Shown piece after piece: positions 25,980 to 34,983 of a stretch of 63,018 nucleotides of DNA (its first letter is position 1; each line of letters begins with the position of its first letter). The translations under genes and the position numbers were made by a program. The stretch comes from Sporolactobacillus nakayamae. Lineage in GTDB: Bacteria; Bacillota; Bacilli; Bacillales; Sporolactobacillaceae. The notes under the pieces are model-generated. The model saw only the letters and a program-made list of their open reading frames with translations. It was not told where the DNA came from and made no database searches. Location: NCBI RefSeq assembly GCF_900113325.1, contig NZ_FOOY01000008.1:67388-130405 (forward strand). The letters are read 5' to 3'.

Positions 25980-26447
25980 GTGAATTACAGCAATCTATTT
26001 CAAAAGGATCTCATTGTCCTCAACGCTGACTATCAAGACCAAAAAGATCTCTTCAATTCAAATTTTAAAAGTCTGCACGACAAAGGATTAGTCAATGCAT
26101 CTTATTGCGCTGCTCTAACAGAAAGAGAATCGCTTTATCCGACAGGCTTAGCGAATGACAAGATTCAGTTTGCTATACCGCATACTGATGTGACGCATGT
26201 AAATCACCCCTTTGTCCAAGTCGTTCGACTAAAAAAACCGATCCGCTTTGCTCATATGGGCATGTCGGATCGACAAGTTGATGCGGAAATCGTCTTTATG
26301 CTCGGCATTAAAGATCCAAAAGGTCAGGTCGGATTACTCTCGGAAATTATGTCCTGCTTCAATGATCAGTCTTTCATTGATCATGTAAGAACGATCAATG
26401 ATTCGCAACAAATGGAAAATTACTTGAAAGATAAATTTGGGAGGTAG
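25980..26447 (+). CDS. PTS EIIA component (galactitol/fructose-type)
   Basis: 155 residues of the PtsN/GatA-like fold with phosphohistidine in IQFAIPHTDV (about 60-69). It passes phosphate from HPr to the EIIB gene product 5 bp downstream. A GTG at 25980 is chosen because AAGGGGGG lies at good distance; the GTG at 25971 overlaps that site. Confidence 0.9.
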   Translation: MNYSNLFQKDLIVLNADYQDQKDLFNSNFKSLHDKGLVNASYCAALTERESLYPTGLANDKIQFAIPHTDVTHVNHPFVQVVRLKKPIRFAHMGMSDRQVDAEIVFMLGIKDPKGQVGLLSEIMSCFNDQSFIDHVRTINDSQQMENYLKDKFGR

Positions 26448-26452
26448 TCAAA

Positions 26453-26728
26453 ATGAAACGAGTTATTGTCGCGTGTGGTTCCGGTGTCGCAACAAGCCAA
26501 ACAGTTGCTTCAAAGGTAAAACGTATTTTGTCTGAGAAAAAGATAAGTGCAGAAGTGGAGGCTGTAGATATTAAATCGCTTGATCATTTGATTAAGCACT
26601 GTGATGTCTACGTTGCCATCACAAAGCCAAAGAAAGCATATGGAATTCCAACCTTAAATGGTATTGCTTTTCTTACAGGTATGGGAATGGACGCAGAGGT
26701 TGAAAAACTGATCGCAGCATTAAAATAA
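26453..26728 (+). CDS. PTS EIIB component, galactitol type
   Basis: 91 residues; phosphocysteine in VIVACGSGVATSQTVA (4-19), the GatB pattern. Located between EIIA and EIIC genes. Confidence 0.9.
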   Translation: MKRVIVACGSGVATSQTVASKVKRILSEKKISAEVEAVDIKSLDHLIKHCDVYVAITKPKKAYGIPTLNGIAFLTGMGMDAEVEKLIAALK

Positions 26729-26764
26729 CAACCAACTACCAACTATGAAAAGGAAGTGAACAGA

Positions 26765-28135
26765 ATGGATGTTCTAACTAATATTGTTCAATATGTACTC
26801 AATTTAGGTGCGTCAGTATTTGTACCAATTATTATGCTGATCATTGGTATCTGTGCGCGAATGAAATTCAAAGATGCAATTAGTGCAGCCATCATTTTCG
26901 GTGTCGCCTTTGCCGGAATGAATTTAGTCGTTGGATTCATGCTCGATTCGATTAGTCCCGCGGCTCAAGCATTCGCTAAGAATACGGGAATCGCGCTCAC
27001 TGCTGTTGATGGTGGCTGGACCACCGGTGCATCAATCACATGGGCATGGCCACTTGCCTTTCTCATCTTTCCAATCACGATTGGCGTTAACATTGTCATG
27101 TTAGCCTTAAAATGGACGAAAACGCTGAATGTTGATATGTGGAACGTTTGGGGGAAAGCCTTTACAGCAATCATGGTCTCGTATATCTCCGGAAATGTCT
27201 ATCTCGGTTTTGTTGTCGTTGTCATTCAGATCATTATTGAACTAAAAATCGGTGATATTTGGGGAAAAGAAATTGAAGAATTGACTGGAATTCCTGGTGT
27301 TACTGTACCACACCATATGACAATCATTGCCAGCTTGCTCTACCCGATTAATCAATTAATGGATAAGATTCCACTGTTCAATAAGAAAATGGATGCTGAT
27401 GCGCTGAAGGAAAAGTTAGGCGTTTTTGCAGAAAATCATGTCATGGGCGCAATTGTTGGCTTCCTTCTAGGACTTGTTGCCGGATATGGGGTATCCAAAT
27501 CCTTAATTCTCGCGGTTCAGGCTGCAACAGCGCTAACACTTTTCCCTATGGTTTCCAAGCTTTTTATGCAAGCGCTATCGCCAATTTCAGAAGCGATTTC
27601 AGAATTTATGCGAAAGCATTTCAATAACCGAGAAATTCTAATTGGGCTCGATTGGCCAATCTTAGCAGGACGAAACGAACTTTGGGTAACCGCTATTTTG
27701 CTCATCCCAGTTGAACTATTATTTGCCGTCATTCTTCCGGGTAATAAAGTGCTCCCATTCGGCGGAATCATTAATCTGTCGATCGTCGTAGCAGTTGTAT
27801 TGCTAGCCCGTGGAAATCTGCTTCGTATGGTCGTCTACGGAATCATTACAACGCCGGTGTTCTTATACCTAGCAACCTTTTTTGCGCCATATATGACACG
27901 ATTGGCCCAAGAAACTCACGCTGTTAAAGTACCTGCCGGCAGCATGCTTACTTGGAGCACGATGGAAAATGGTGAATTCAAATTCGCTTTTTCTGAAGCG
28001 ATGGCTGGAAAATGGTGGGGAATGCTCTTAGCCGTTGTTTGGATCGCACTGTTCGTCTACTTCTACTTTGGTCGAAAGAAAGAAAATGCGAAGCGGTATC
28101 ACGAAGAAGCACAAACTGAAGGCTTTGAATCATGA
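26765..28135 (+). CDS. PTS EIIC component, galactitol type
   Basis: 456 residues, GatC family, with about 10-12 hydrophobic segments; DGGWTTGASITWAWP and VPHHMTIIASLLYPIN fit the family. It forms the channel for the phosphorylated sugar or polyol. ATG chosen after AAAGGAAGTG. Its stop codon overlaps the start of the small gene that follows (ATGA). Confidence 0.9.
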   Translation: MDVLTNIVQYVLNLGASVFVPIIMLIIGICARMKFKDAISAAIIFGVAFAGMNLVVGFMLDSISPAAQAFAKNTGIALTAVDGGWTTGASITWAWPLAFLIFPITIGVNIVMLALKWTKTLNVDMWNVWGKAFTAIMVSYISGNVYLGFVVVVIQIIIELKIGDIWGKEIEELTGIPGVTVPHHMTIIASLLYPINQLMDKIPLFNKKMDADALKEKLGVFAENHVMGAIVGFLLGLVAGYGVSKSLILAVQAATALTLFPMVSKLFMQALSPISEAISEFMRKHFNNREILIGLDWPILAGRNELWVTAILLIPVELLFAVILPGNKVLPFGGIINLSIVVAVVLLARGNLLRMVVYGIITTPVFLYLATFFAPYMTRLAQETHAVKVPAGSMLTWSTMENGEFKFAFSEAMAGKWWGMLLAVVWIALFVYFYFGRKKENAKRYHEEAQTEGFES

Positions 28136-28362
28136 CCGCGGGGAAATCGGTAAAAGCATTTTGGATTTTCATGGTTTTTCTTGGATTCATCCTGTTACTA
28201 CTTGGTTTTTTTACCGGTGATTTGATGATGTGGGTAGTTGCTTTACTTATTGGTCTTCTTGTTCGGTATTGTGCCTATGATTTACTTTTCAAAAAGTACG
28301 ATCAAAAAGTTGCGGAGATTCGTCAAAAGTACACGCAAAGAAAGGAGTGTGAAAAAAAGTGA
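28132..28362 (+). CDS. Small membrane protein within the PTS operon
   Basis: 76 residues: two adjacent hydrophobic helices (about 8-28 and 31-48) and a basic, Lys/Glu-rich tail (YDQKVAEIRQKYTQRKECEKK). It overlaps EIIC by 4 bp and the kinase by 4 bp, so it is translationally coupled on both sides and is a real operon member. I do not recognise the family. It could assist EIIC assembly or control, but this is a guess. Confidence 0.7.
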   Translation: MTAGKSVKAFWIFMVFLGFILLLLGFFTGDLMMWVVALLIGLLVRYCAYDLLFKKYDQKVAEIRQKYTQRKECEKK

Positions 28363-29297
28363 TCTATTCAGTAACACTTAACCCAGCCATTGATCGCATT
28401 ATCCATGTCCATGATGCATTAACACGCGGAAAAAATAATCATGTATCTGAAAGCTATAATGACATTGGCGGTAAGGGGACCCATGTTTCGGTCGTACTTT
28501 CTTGTCTTGATACACCGAATATAGCAACAGGCTTTATTGGTGAAAACGGTAAGGAAGAGTTGTATTCACTGCTGATGGAACGAAAAGTCAATCCGGAATT
28601 CTTTGTTCTTCCGAATCGCGCCGTCCGCCAGAACTATGTCATTATGGATGAAACCCATTCAGGCAGCTTCATGATTACTCAAACAGGACCATCCATAACG
28701 CCAGATGAACTTGGGCAATTTACCACTGACTTCACGGGCAAGCTGGAACCGGATGATATTGTAGTATTTGCCGGAAATCCATCACGATTAATGAGTCCAA
28801 ATGACTACGGTTCGCTATTAAAAAAAGTAAAAGAAACCGGCGTGCGACTGATCGTCGATGCGTCAGGCGACTATCTAAAAAAAGCCATTGAAATCTCGCC
28901 GACTTTAATTAAACCCAACCAATATGAATTTGGTGAACTGACCCAAAAAAAGATCACCTCAATTGAGGACACAATTGAAGTGATGGAAAAGTCTAACTTA
29001 TCTAAAATAGATTATATCATTGTTTCACTCGGCAAGAAAGGTTCCTTGCTGTTTCACAACGGTTCGATCGATCATGTTATTCCGCCAAAAGTAAAAACAG
29101 TAAATGATACCGGATGCGGTGACGCTTTTGTCGGCGGAATTGTTTACGCGCTATATAAAAATTTTTCTGTCGAAGATATGTTAACTTTCGCAACTTCCGT
29201 AAGCGCTTCAAAAGCAATGCAGCCGACAAGTTCCGGATTTGTTCCAGAAGAAGCGCGACTACTAAGAGAACAAGTAACATTGGAGAAGATCAAATAA
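28359..29297 (+). CDS. PfkB-family sugar-phosphate kinase (1-phosphofructokinase / tagatose-6-phosphate kinase type)
   Basis: 312 residues. N-terminus MIYSVTLNPAIDRIIHV and C-terminal VNDTGCGDAFVGG with the catalytic Asp, both as in FruK/LacC. It should add a second phosphate to the sugar phosphate delivered by the PTS, giving a bisphosphate for the aldolase genes of the locus. GTG start with AAAGGAG 11 nt upstream. It shares this family with fruK at 18606-19550 but belongs to a separate operon. Confidence 0.9.
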   Translation: MIYSVTLNPAIDRIIHVHDALTRGKNNHVSESYNDIGGKGTHVSVVLSCLDTPNIATGFIGENGKEELYSLLMERKVNPEFFVLPNRAVRQNYVIMDETHSGSFMITQTGPSITPDELGQFTTDFTGKLEPDDIVVFAGNPSRLMSPNDYGSLLKKVKETGVRLIVDASGDYLKKAIEISPTLIKPNQYEFGELTQKKITSIEDTIEVMEKSNLSKIDYIIVSLGKKGSLLFHNGSIDHVIPPKVKTVNDTGCGDAFVGGIVYALYKNFSVEDMLTFATSVSASKAMQPTSSGFVPEEARLLREQVTLEKIK

Positions 29298-29316
29298 TGT
29301 TTTCGGAGGGGATCTT

Positions 29317-29943
29317 ATGTTATATGAGTCTGAAAGAAAAGATTTATGTACCGTTGTTAAAACCATGTTTGATCGTTTTGAAACAAATGCTGCAGGTGGA
29401 AATGTTAGCGTCAGAATAAACGATGACCATATCATCATGACACCAACATTAATGTCTCAGCAAAAGCTATGCGACCTTACCCCTTATGACATCCTTGTCG
29501 TCACTATGGATGAAGAAATCGTGGAAGGCGATGGAAAACTGACGAGAGAAATCAACATGCACATGGCTTGTTATAAACAGAACAAGAAAATCGGTTGTGT
29601 CATCCACGCACATCCTAGAGATTCACTCTTTTTCGCAACCCTTGGAATTGAGCTGCCGAACCTTACGGAAGCAACACAAAAATTGGGTAAGATCCCTACT
29701 CTTGATTACCGTCCGGCAACGACTGTTGAACTTGCTGACCTTGTTCGTGAACACATAAAATCTCTTGGAGACGATGTCGTTCCAAAAGCCTGCCTTCTTA
29801 ACAGCCATGGGATTCTAATCACTGATAAAACACTTCACAAAGCCTATGACATGCTTGAGAGAATCGAATACAACGCATACATTGCGGAAAAGGCTTTGAT
29901 TTTCGACAAGCTGGGCATCGTTCCACTCCATAAAGAATGCTGA
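29317..29943 (+). CDS. Class II aldolase/epimerase (fuculose-phosphate aldolase-like)
   Basis: 208 residues. TNAAGGNVSVR near residue 25 is the phosphate loop; metal ligands lie in VIHAHPRDS (about 95) and LLNSHGIL (about 165), and Glu in NLTEATQ is the likely base. The family includes FucA, AraD and MtnB. Its place after the PTS and kinase suggests cleavage of a ketose phosphate to DHAP plus an aldehyde. Start ATG after GGAGGGG. Confidence 0.87.
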   Translation: MLYESERKDLCTVVKTMFDRFETNAAGGNVSVRINDDHIIMTPTLMSQQKLCDLTPYDILVVTMDEEIVEGDGKLTREINMHMACYKQNKKIGCVIHAHPRDSLFFATLGIELPNLTEATQKLGKIPTLDYRPATTVELADLVREHIKSLGDDVVPKACLLNSHGILITDKTLHKAYDMLERIEYNAYIAEKALIFDKLGIVPLHKEC

Positions 29944-29962
29944 TTAATTTTCTATGATTGAT

Positions 29963-30000
29963 GGTGGCTTGAGACTTCTCCAGCCACCTTTATCATTTTT
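29963..30000 (+). terminator. Terminator after the class II aldolase gene
   Basis: The perfect 7-bp stem GGTGGCT / AGCCACC is followed by TTTATCATTTTT. It ends the PTS operon or sets reduced expression of the oxidoreductase gene that follows. Confidence 0.7.
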
Positions 30001-30034
30001 GATTGTTGCAAAAAAAATAACTCAGGAGGAAAAA

Positions 30035-31006
30035 ATGATGAGCACTTTAAATTGGGCAATTTTAGGCACAGGTACCATTGCATCTGAATTTGCTGATACG
30101 CTCTATAAATTCGGACGTCCTGTATTTGCGGTCGCGTCCAGACAACTTGATCGCGCCCAGGAATTTGCCAATAAACATCACGTGACGAACGCCTATGGAA
30201 ATTATGATGAACTCTTAAGCAACCCGGCCATCGATATTGCCTACATTGCTACGCCGCATTCCAATCATTATGAACTCATGATTAAATGCCTTGAGAACGG
30301 CAAACACATACTCTGTGAAAAAGCGATTACCGTAAATAGTGAACAGCTTAATCAAGTAGTTCAACTTGCAAAAGAAAAACAGCTTAGTGTTATTGAAGCA
30401 ATGACCATTTATCATATGCCTCTTTATCAGAAATTAAACAAGCTGATCGCAGATGGAAAAATCGGCAAATTAAGAATGATCCAAGTATCATTCGGCAGCC
30501 TCAGAGTCCCTGATCCCAGCAGTCGCTTTTTGAGTGCACAATTGGCGGGTGGCGCTCTTCTCGATATTGGCGTCTATGCTCTATCCTTTACCCGATTTTT
30601 TCTTAACAAACAACCCGACGAAATCTTAACAACCGTCAAACGATTTAAAACCGGCGTCGACGAACAGTCTGAAATTATCCTACGGAATTCCGAAGACGAA
30701 ATGGCTTCTATCATTTTGACTCTATTCGCAAAGCTTCCAAAAAGAGGAATCATTACCGGCGAAAAAGCTTATATAACGGTAGACACCTTCCCACGCGCAC
30801 AATCAGCGACAATTACTTATCCCGATTTTTCAACAGAGGTTATAACAGCTGGAAATACAGATGAGGCAATGGTTTATGAATATGACTATATGAACTCTGT
30901 TGTAAACGGAGAAAAAGAAGATAACACGCTTCAATTAACATTGGATGTGATGGAGCTGATGAGTGAAATACGTAAAAAATGGGGCATTGTCTATCCGTTT
31001 GAATAA
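30035..31006 (+). CDS. Gfo/Idh/MocA family oxidoreductase
   Basis: About 323 residues from the ATG after CAGGAGG; an in-frame ATG at 29954 is ruled out because the terminator lies between. N-terminal Rossmann fold (AILGTGTIASEFADTL) and the catalytic-lysine motif CEKAITVN near residue 95. NAD(P)-dependent sugar or polyol dehydrogenase, possibly of the trans-1,2-dihydrobenzene-diol dehydrogenase-like subgroup. Same strand as the PTS operon but separated by a hairpin. Confidence 0.85.
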   Translation: MMSTLNWAILGTGTIASEFADTLYKFGRPVFAVASRQLDRAQEFANKHHVTNAYGNYDELLSNPAIDIAYIATPHSNHYELMIKCLENGKHILCEKAITVNSEQLNQVVQLAKEKQLSVIEAMTIYHMPLYQKLNKLIADGKIGKLRMIQVSFGSLRVPDPSSRFLSAQLAGGALLDIGVYALSFTRFFLNKQPDEILTTVKRFKTGVDEQSEIILRNSEDEMASIILTLFAKLPKRGIITGEKAYITVDTFPRAQSATITYPDFSTEVITAGNTDEAMVYEYDYMNSVVNGEKEDNTLQLTLDVMELMSEIRKKWGIVYPFE

Positions 31007-31054
31007 AAGTGCTTTTAATGGCTTTATTAATCTTTTGATCTTTAAACGTAACAG

Positions 31055-31108
31055 AAAGAGAGCATTTCTACACATTTTTTATGCCACATGTGGAAATACT
31101 CTCTTTTT
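31055..31108. terminator. Bidirectional terminator
   Basis: A long imperfect stem (AAAGAGAG ... CTCTCTTT with inner ATTTCTACA / TGTGGAAAT) between two convergent genes. Confidence 0.8.
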
Positions 31109-31136
31109 AATGTTTTATTAATTTATTGGAAATCAT

Positions 31137-32534
31137 CTACTTACCCCACACACCATCAGTCACCTTTTTGCGCTTAATGAATTGTCCATGCCCTTTACGC
31201 CCGGTAAATTCGCCGTTTCTATAAATAATTTCACCACGGGATAAGGTTATTACCGGATATCCATGAAGCTTGAAGCCTTCATAACATGTATAATCCACAT
31301 GCTCATGAAGCAAGTCATGAGTTAAGGTTATCTCTTTGTGGGGATCAATCAACGTGAGATCAGCATCCGACCCCACTCTAATGTCTCCCTTTTTCGGATA
31401 TAGGCCCATCAGCTTCGCAGGGTTAGTGCTGGTGATTGCGACAAATTCCTGTAAGCTGATTCTCTGTTTCATAACGCCTTCAGAGAAAAGCAGCGGAAGC
31501 CTAGTTTCGATACCCGGTGCACCGTTCGGGCATTTACTGAAGTCATTCCTTCCCGCCTGCTTGTCTCCATGAAAGTTAAATGGGCAATGATCGGTTCCGA
31601 TCGTATCAATTGTTCCCGATTTGATGTATGTCCAGAGCAGTTCTTGGTTCGCCTTGTCTCGCAAAGGCGGGCTCATTATATATTTCAAACCTCCATGATT
31701 AGAATCGTTGTAACGTTCCTGATCTAGGAATAAGTATTGTGGACATGTTTCGCCGCGCACATTACATCCCATTCGTTTGGCATCAGCAATTAACTTGGCG
31801 GCTTTCGCTGTTGAAACATGAACGACATAGATTGGCGCATCGCCGGCGAGCTTAGACAATATGATCATCCGCCCAACTGCTTCAGCCTCTGCCTCCTCTG
31901 GTCTGCTGTGAGCGTGAAAAATCGGCCCTGTTTGATTTCGTTTTAGATAATAATCTTTGAAGTAACTAAGAATTCCGTCATTCTCGCAATGAATGGCCGT
32001 CACTGCCCCAAGTTCGCGCAAACGATTCATTACCTGAAGCACCGCATGATCATCTAGCTTATAGTCATAGGTCAAGTAGATTTTAAAACTTGTAATTCCT
32101 TCTTCCTCAACAATCGATGCCATCTCACTCAGTATCTTGTCATCGACATGCTGAATCACCCCATGAAAACTATAATCAATGACAGCTTGAGCATCCGCAT
32201 AATCATGATAGACATCGACCTGATGCTTTAAGCTGCATCCGGACGGACCGAATCCCATATGGTCAACAATGGTCGTTGTTCCCCCGCACGCGGCGGCAAC
32301 AGTACCGCTGTAAAAATCGTCTGCAGCAATATAAAGACCTTGATGAAGGTTAAGATGCGTATGGACATCAACACCGCCTGGAAAAACGTAGAGACCGTCC
32401 GCGTCAATGATTTCATCAGGTATAAACATGTCGCTTTTACCAATCGAATGAACAATACCGCGATCAATGCATAAATCTTCCCTCAACACGTTTTCAGAGG
32501 TAACTAGTGTTCCATTTTTAATCAAAATTTTCAT
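31137..32534 (-). CDS. hyuA: Hydantoinase/dihydropyrimidinase, first copy
   Basis: About 465 residues from MKILIKNGTLV (four codons upstream another ATG is possible). Complete cyclic-amidohydrolase metal set: HTH in GVDVHTHLN, carbamylated Lys in TSFKIYLTY, His in TAIHCENDG, His in YVVHVSTA and Asp in GTDHCPF. It opens hydantoin or dihydropyrimidine rings to N-carbamoyl amino acids. It is the last gene of the dpaL operon, 18 bp after the racemase gene. A second hydantoinase lies at 36596-37963; the two are clearly different proteins, so they may act on different rings. Confidence 0.9.
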   Translation of the reverse strand: MKILIKNGTLVTSENVLREDLCIDRGIVHSIGKSDMFIPDEIIDADGLYVFPGGVDVHTHLNLHQGLYIAADDFYSGTVAAACGGTTTIVDHMGFGPSGCSLKHQVDVYHDYADAQAVIDYSFHGVIQHVDDKILSEMASIVEEEGITSFKIYLTYDYKLDDHAVLQVMNRLRELGAVTAIHCENDGILSYFKDYYLKRNQTGPIFHAHSRPEEAEAEAVGRMIILSKLAGDAPIYVVHVSTAKAAKLIADAKRMGCNVRGETCPQYLFLDQERYNDSNHGGLKYIMSPPLRDKANQELLWTYIKSGTIDTIGTDHCPFNFHGDKQAGRNDFSKCPNGAPGIETRLPLLFSEGVMKQRISLQEFVAITSTNPAKLMGLYPKKGDIRVGSDADLTLIDPHKEITLTHDLLHEHVDYTCYEGFKLHGYPVITLSRGEIIYRNGEFTGRKGHGQFIKRKKVTDGVWGK

Positions 32535-32552
32535 CGTATAACGCATCTCTTT

Positions 32553-33269
32553 TCAACGTAGTAGAAACAACCCTTTTGGCGGCGCTTGATAGAGTCCCGC
32601 TCTCGATGTGCTTAATCCTGATGCCGCAATCATTTTCAGCATCTCAAATCCAACACCAACTGGATCAATGACCGGCACATGAAGGCATGCTTCCAATTTC
32701 TCCTTTAATCCGATCATACTGGCGCAGCCGAGAATCAGCACTTCAGCACCATCATCAACGCAGTGACCGCAAACCGTCAAAAAAAGTTTATAGATGCTGT
32801 CTTGATCCCGGTCAATATCCAGAACGTTTCGATCAAGTGCTCGAATTGATGCACAGCGCTTTTCCAATCCGTATTGCCCGATTAAATCACTCATCATCGG
32901 GACAGCCTTTTGAAGCGCAGCAATGACAGAAAATGTTTTTCCAAGCAAGAGTGCTGTTGAAAAGGAGGCCTCTGCAATGCCAACTACTGGGCAAGTGCTG
33001 ATTTCCTTGAGCGCATACAGTCCCGGATCGCCAAAACAAGCGACTAAGATACCGTCATAGGTTTGCTGATCGTTTTGAACCCACTTAATAGTTTCAAAAG
33101 CGGCGATTTGATAATCATAAAATGATTCAAGTGACTCCGGACCTGTATCAGGATGAATGACACGCACCTCGTCTTGGGTGCCGGGAACTGTAACTGCGGC
33201 ACGAATGGATGCAGTCATGGATGCGCTTGTGTTCGGATTCACAACGAGCCATTTTTTTGCATTCCTCAT
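32553..33269 (-). CDS. Asp/Glu/hydantoin racemase family protein
   Basis: 238 residues. NPNTSASMTASIRAA at the start and the two family cysteines in VACFGDPGLYAL (near 75) and LILGCASMIGL (near 180). HyuE-type racemases interconvert D- and L-5-substituted hydantoins so that a stereospecific hydantoinase can use both. The start ATG overlaps the upstream ABC ATPase stop codon (ATGA), so translation is coupled. Confidence 0.87.
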   Translation of the reverse strand: MRNAKKWLVVNPNTSASMTASIRAAVTVPGTQDEVRVIHPDTGPESLESFYDYQIAAFETIKWVQNDQQTYDGILVACFGDPGLYALKEISTCPVVGIAEASFSTALLLGKTFSVIAALQKAVPMMSDLIGQYGLEKRCASIRALDRNVLDIDRDQDSIYKLFLTVCGHCVDDGAEVLILGCASMIGLKEKLEACLHVPVIDPVGVGFEMLKMIAASGLSTSRAGLYQAPPKGLFLLR

Positions 33270-34099
33270 CTGCCAATCGCTTCCTGAAACTGGATCCACA
33301 GCTCATCGGCAGACAGCACATCTTTGCTGACCCCATTTGCCGTCAACGCCTGAGCCATTCGCGTCGCTTCCGGAACCTTCACATATGCCGCTTCCAAAAT
33401 TTTCGGTTGAGCGAACACCTCTTTTGTCGCGCCATCGAGCAATAATTTTCCTTGACACAATACAACAACACGTTTCGCAAATTGGGCGACGATGTCCATC
33501 TCGTGGGTGATAATGATAATGGTATGACCGCGTTCTTCATTCAACTTTTTTAAGAATTCCATGATCTCGACCGATTGCCGGTAATCCTGTCCGGTTGTCG
33601 GTTCATCGACGATAATCACTTTCGGCCGAAGTGCTAGTATAGACGCAATCGAAACACGCTGTCTTAGCCCCTTAGGCAGAAAAAAAGGATGCATGGACAA
33701 ATAGTCCTGCTTAATGCCCGCGACTGCGGCAGCCTCATTCACGCGTTCTTCGATCTCTTCATCAGAAAGTCCAATATTTTTCGGTGCATAGGCGATCTCT
33801 TTACCAACCTCGTTATTGAATAGTTGATGATCCGGATTTTGGAAAACATAGCCGACTTCTCTGACCAGTTTCTTAATCACTCTTTTCTGATTTGTATCAA
33901 TTCCGCCGCACTTTACGTAACCTTGAGAAGGTTTCAAAAGACCATTGAGCGTTTTGGCGAAGGTTGTTTTACCGGCACCATTCTGACCAATCAAAGCAAT
34001 AAATTCACCGCTATTAATATTCAGGTCGATGCCCTTAAGCGCTTCTGTCCCATCGCGATAGGCAAAATGCATGTCTTTAACTTCAATAACGTTGGTCAT
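33266..34099 (-). CDS. ECF transporter ATPase with variant signature
   Basis: 277 residues. Walker A GQNGAGKTTFAK, Q-loop VGYVFQNPDHQLFNNEV as in EcfA proteins, Walker B VIIVDEPTTGQD. The signature is LPKGLRQRVSIAS in place of LSGGQ. Start after AGGAAGGAG, overlapping the upstream ATPase gene by 4 bp. It pairs with the ATPase at 34096-34965 to drive the ECF transporter of the operon. Confidence 0.9.
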   Translation of the reverse strand: MTNVIEVKDMHFAYRDGTEALKGIDLNINSGEFIALIGQNGAGKTTFAKTLNGLLKPSQGYVKCGGIDTNQKRVIKKLVREVGYVFQNPDHQLFNNEVGKEIAYAPKNIGLSDEEIEERVNEAAAVAGIKQDYLSMHPFFLPKGLRQRVSIASILALRPKVIIVDEPTTGQDYRQSVEIMEFLKKLNEERGHTIIIITHEMDIVAQFAKRVVVLCQGKLLLDGATKEVFAQPKILEAAYVKVPEATRMAQALTANGVSKDVLSADELWIQFQEAIGR

Positions 34100-34965
34100 T
34101 GGACTGACTCCTTCCTTGCACAAATCGATTGCGCAATCTCAATCGTTTCTTCAACCGAAGTCGTCATCGGCCCTTCATATAATCCGGCACGTTTTAACTG
34201 ATCAAGGAATACAATGGATGCGGGCGGATTAAGTCCCATTTCGACAAGCTCGTCAACATTTTCAAAGAAATGTTCCGGTTCTGCATAGCGCTCAATTTTA
34301 CCGTTATGAACTAAAATCAGTCGATCAGACAGACGTGCAAGACGATCCATGGTGTGCTCCACCATAATGATCGTCATATTCAATTCTTCCTTCATTCGCG
34401 CACATATATTAAATACACTGTCTTTGCCCATTGGATCAAGCATTGACGTAGGTTCGTCGAGAATAACTATTTTAGGTTGCATGGCGAGAACTGAGGCTAT
34501 GGCCACACGTTGTTTTTGGCCGCCGGACAGATCATATGGTGATTTATCAAGCAAATTTTCAAGATTAGTGATCTTCGCAACCCAATCAATGCGCTCTCGG
34601 ATTTCATCACTGCCCAGCCCGATGTTTTCCATACCGAAGGCTAGCTCTTCCTCAACACTCATCGACGTGAATTGTGCCTCAGGATCAGCAAAAACAAAAC
34701 CAACATACTCTGCCAATTCCTTCGCACGCAAATCACGAATGTTTTTCCCAAACAAGCGTACTTCACCTGTGTAACTACCAATGAAATTATGTGGAATCAA
34801 TCCTTTAATACAAGAAACGAGCGTTGTTTTTCCCGATTCATTAGGACCGCACACACCAATGAACATGTTGTCCTCAATATCTAGATTCACATCGACAAGT
34901 GCAGGCTTTTCCGTGTCCGTATATTGCCAAGTTAAATGGTTGATCTCAATAATTTTCCCCATCAT
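34096..34965 (-). CDS. ECF transporter ATPase
   Basis: 289 residues. Walker A GPNESGKTTLVS, canonical [13 protein letters not shown], Walker B IVILDEPTSMLD. In the Q-loop the usual Gln is replaced: FVFADPEAQFTSMSVEEE. Together with the second ATPase this suggests a heterodimer with one normal and one weakened ATP site. 18 bp after the EcfT gene. Confidence 0.9.
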   Translation of the reverse strand: MMGKIIEINHLTWQYTDTEKPALVDVNLDIEDNMFIGVCGPNESGKTTLVSCIKGLIPHNFIGSYTGEVRLFGKNIRDLRAKELAEYVGFVFADPEAQFTSMSVEEELAFGMENIGLGSDEIRERIDWVAKITNLENLLDKSPYDLSGGQKQRVAIASVLAMQPKIVILDEPTSMLDPMGKDSVFNICARMKEELNMTIIMVEHTMDRLARLSDRLILVHNGKIERYAEPEHFFENVDELVEMGLNPPASIVFLDQLKRAGLYEGPMTTSVEETIEIAQSICARKESVQ

Positions 34966-34983
34966 TCATTCCCCTGTAAATTC

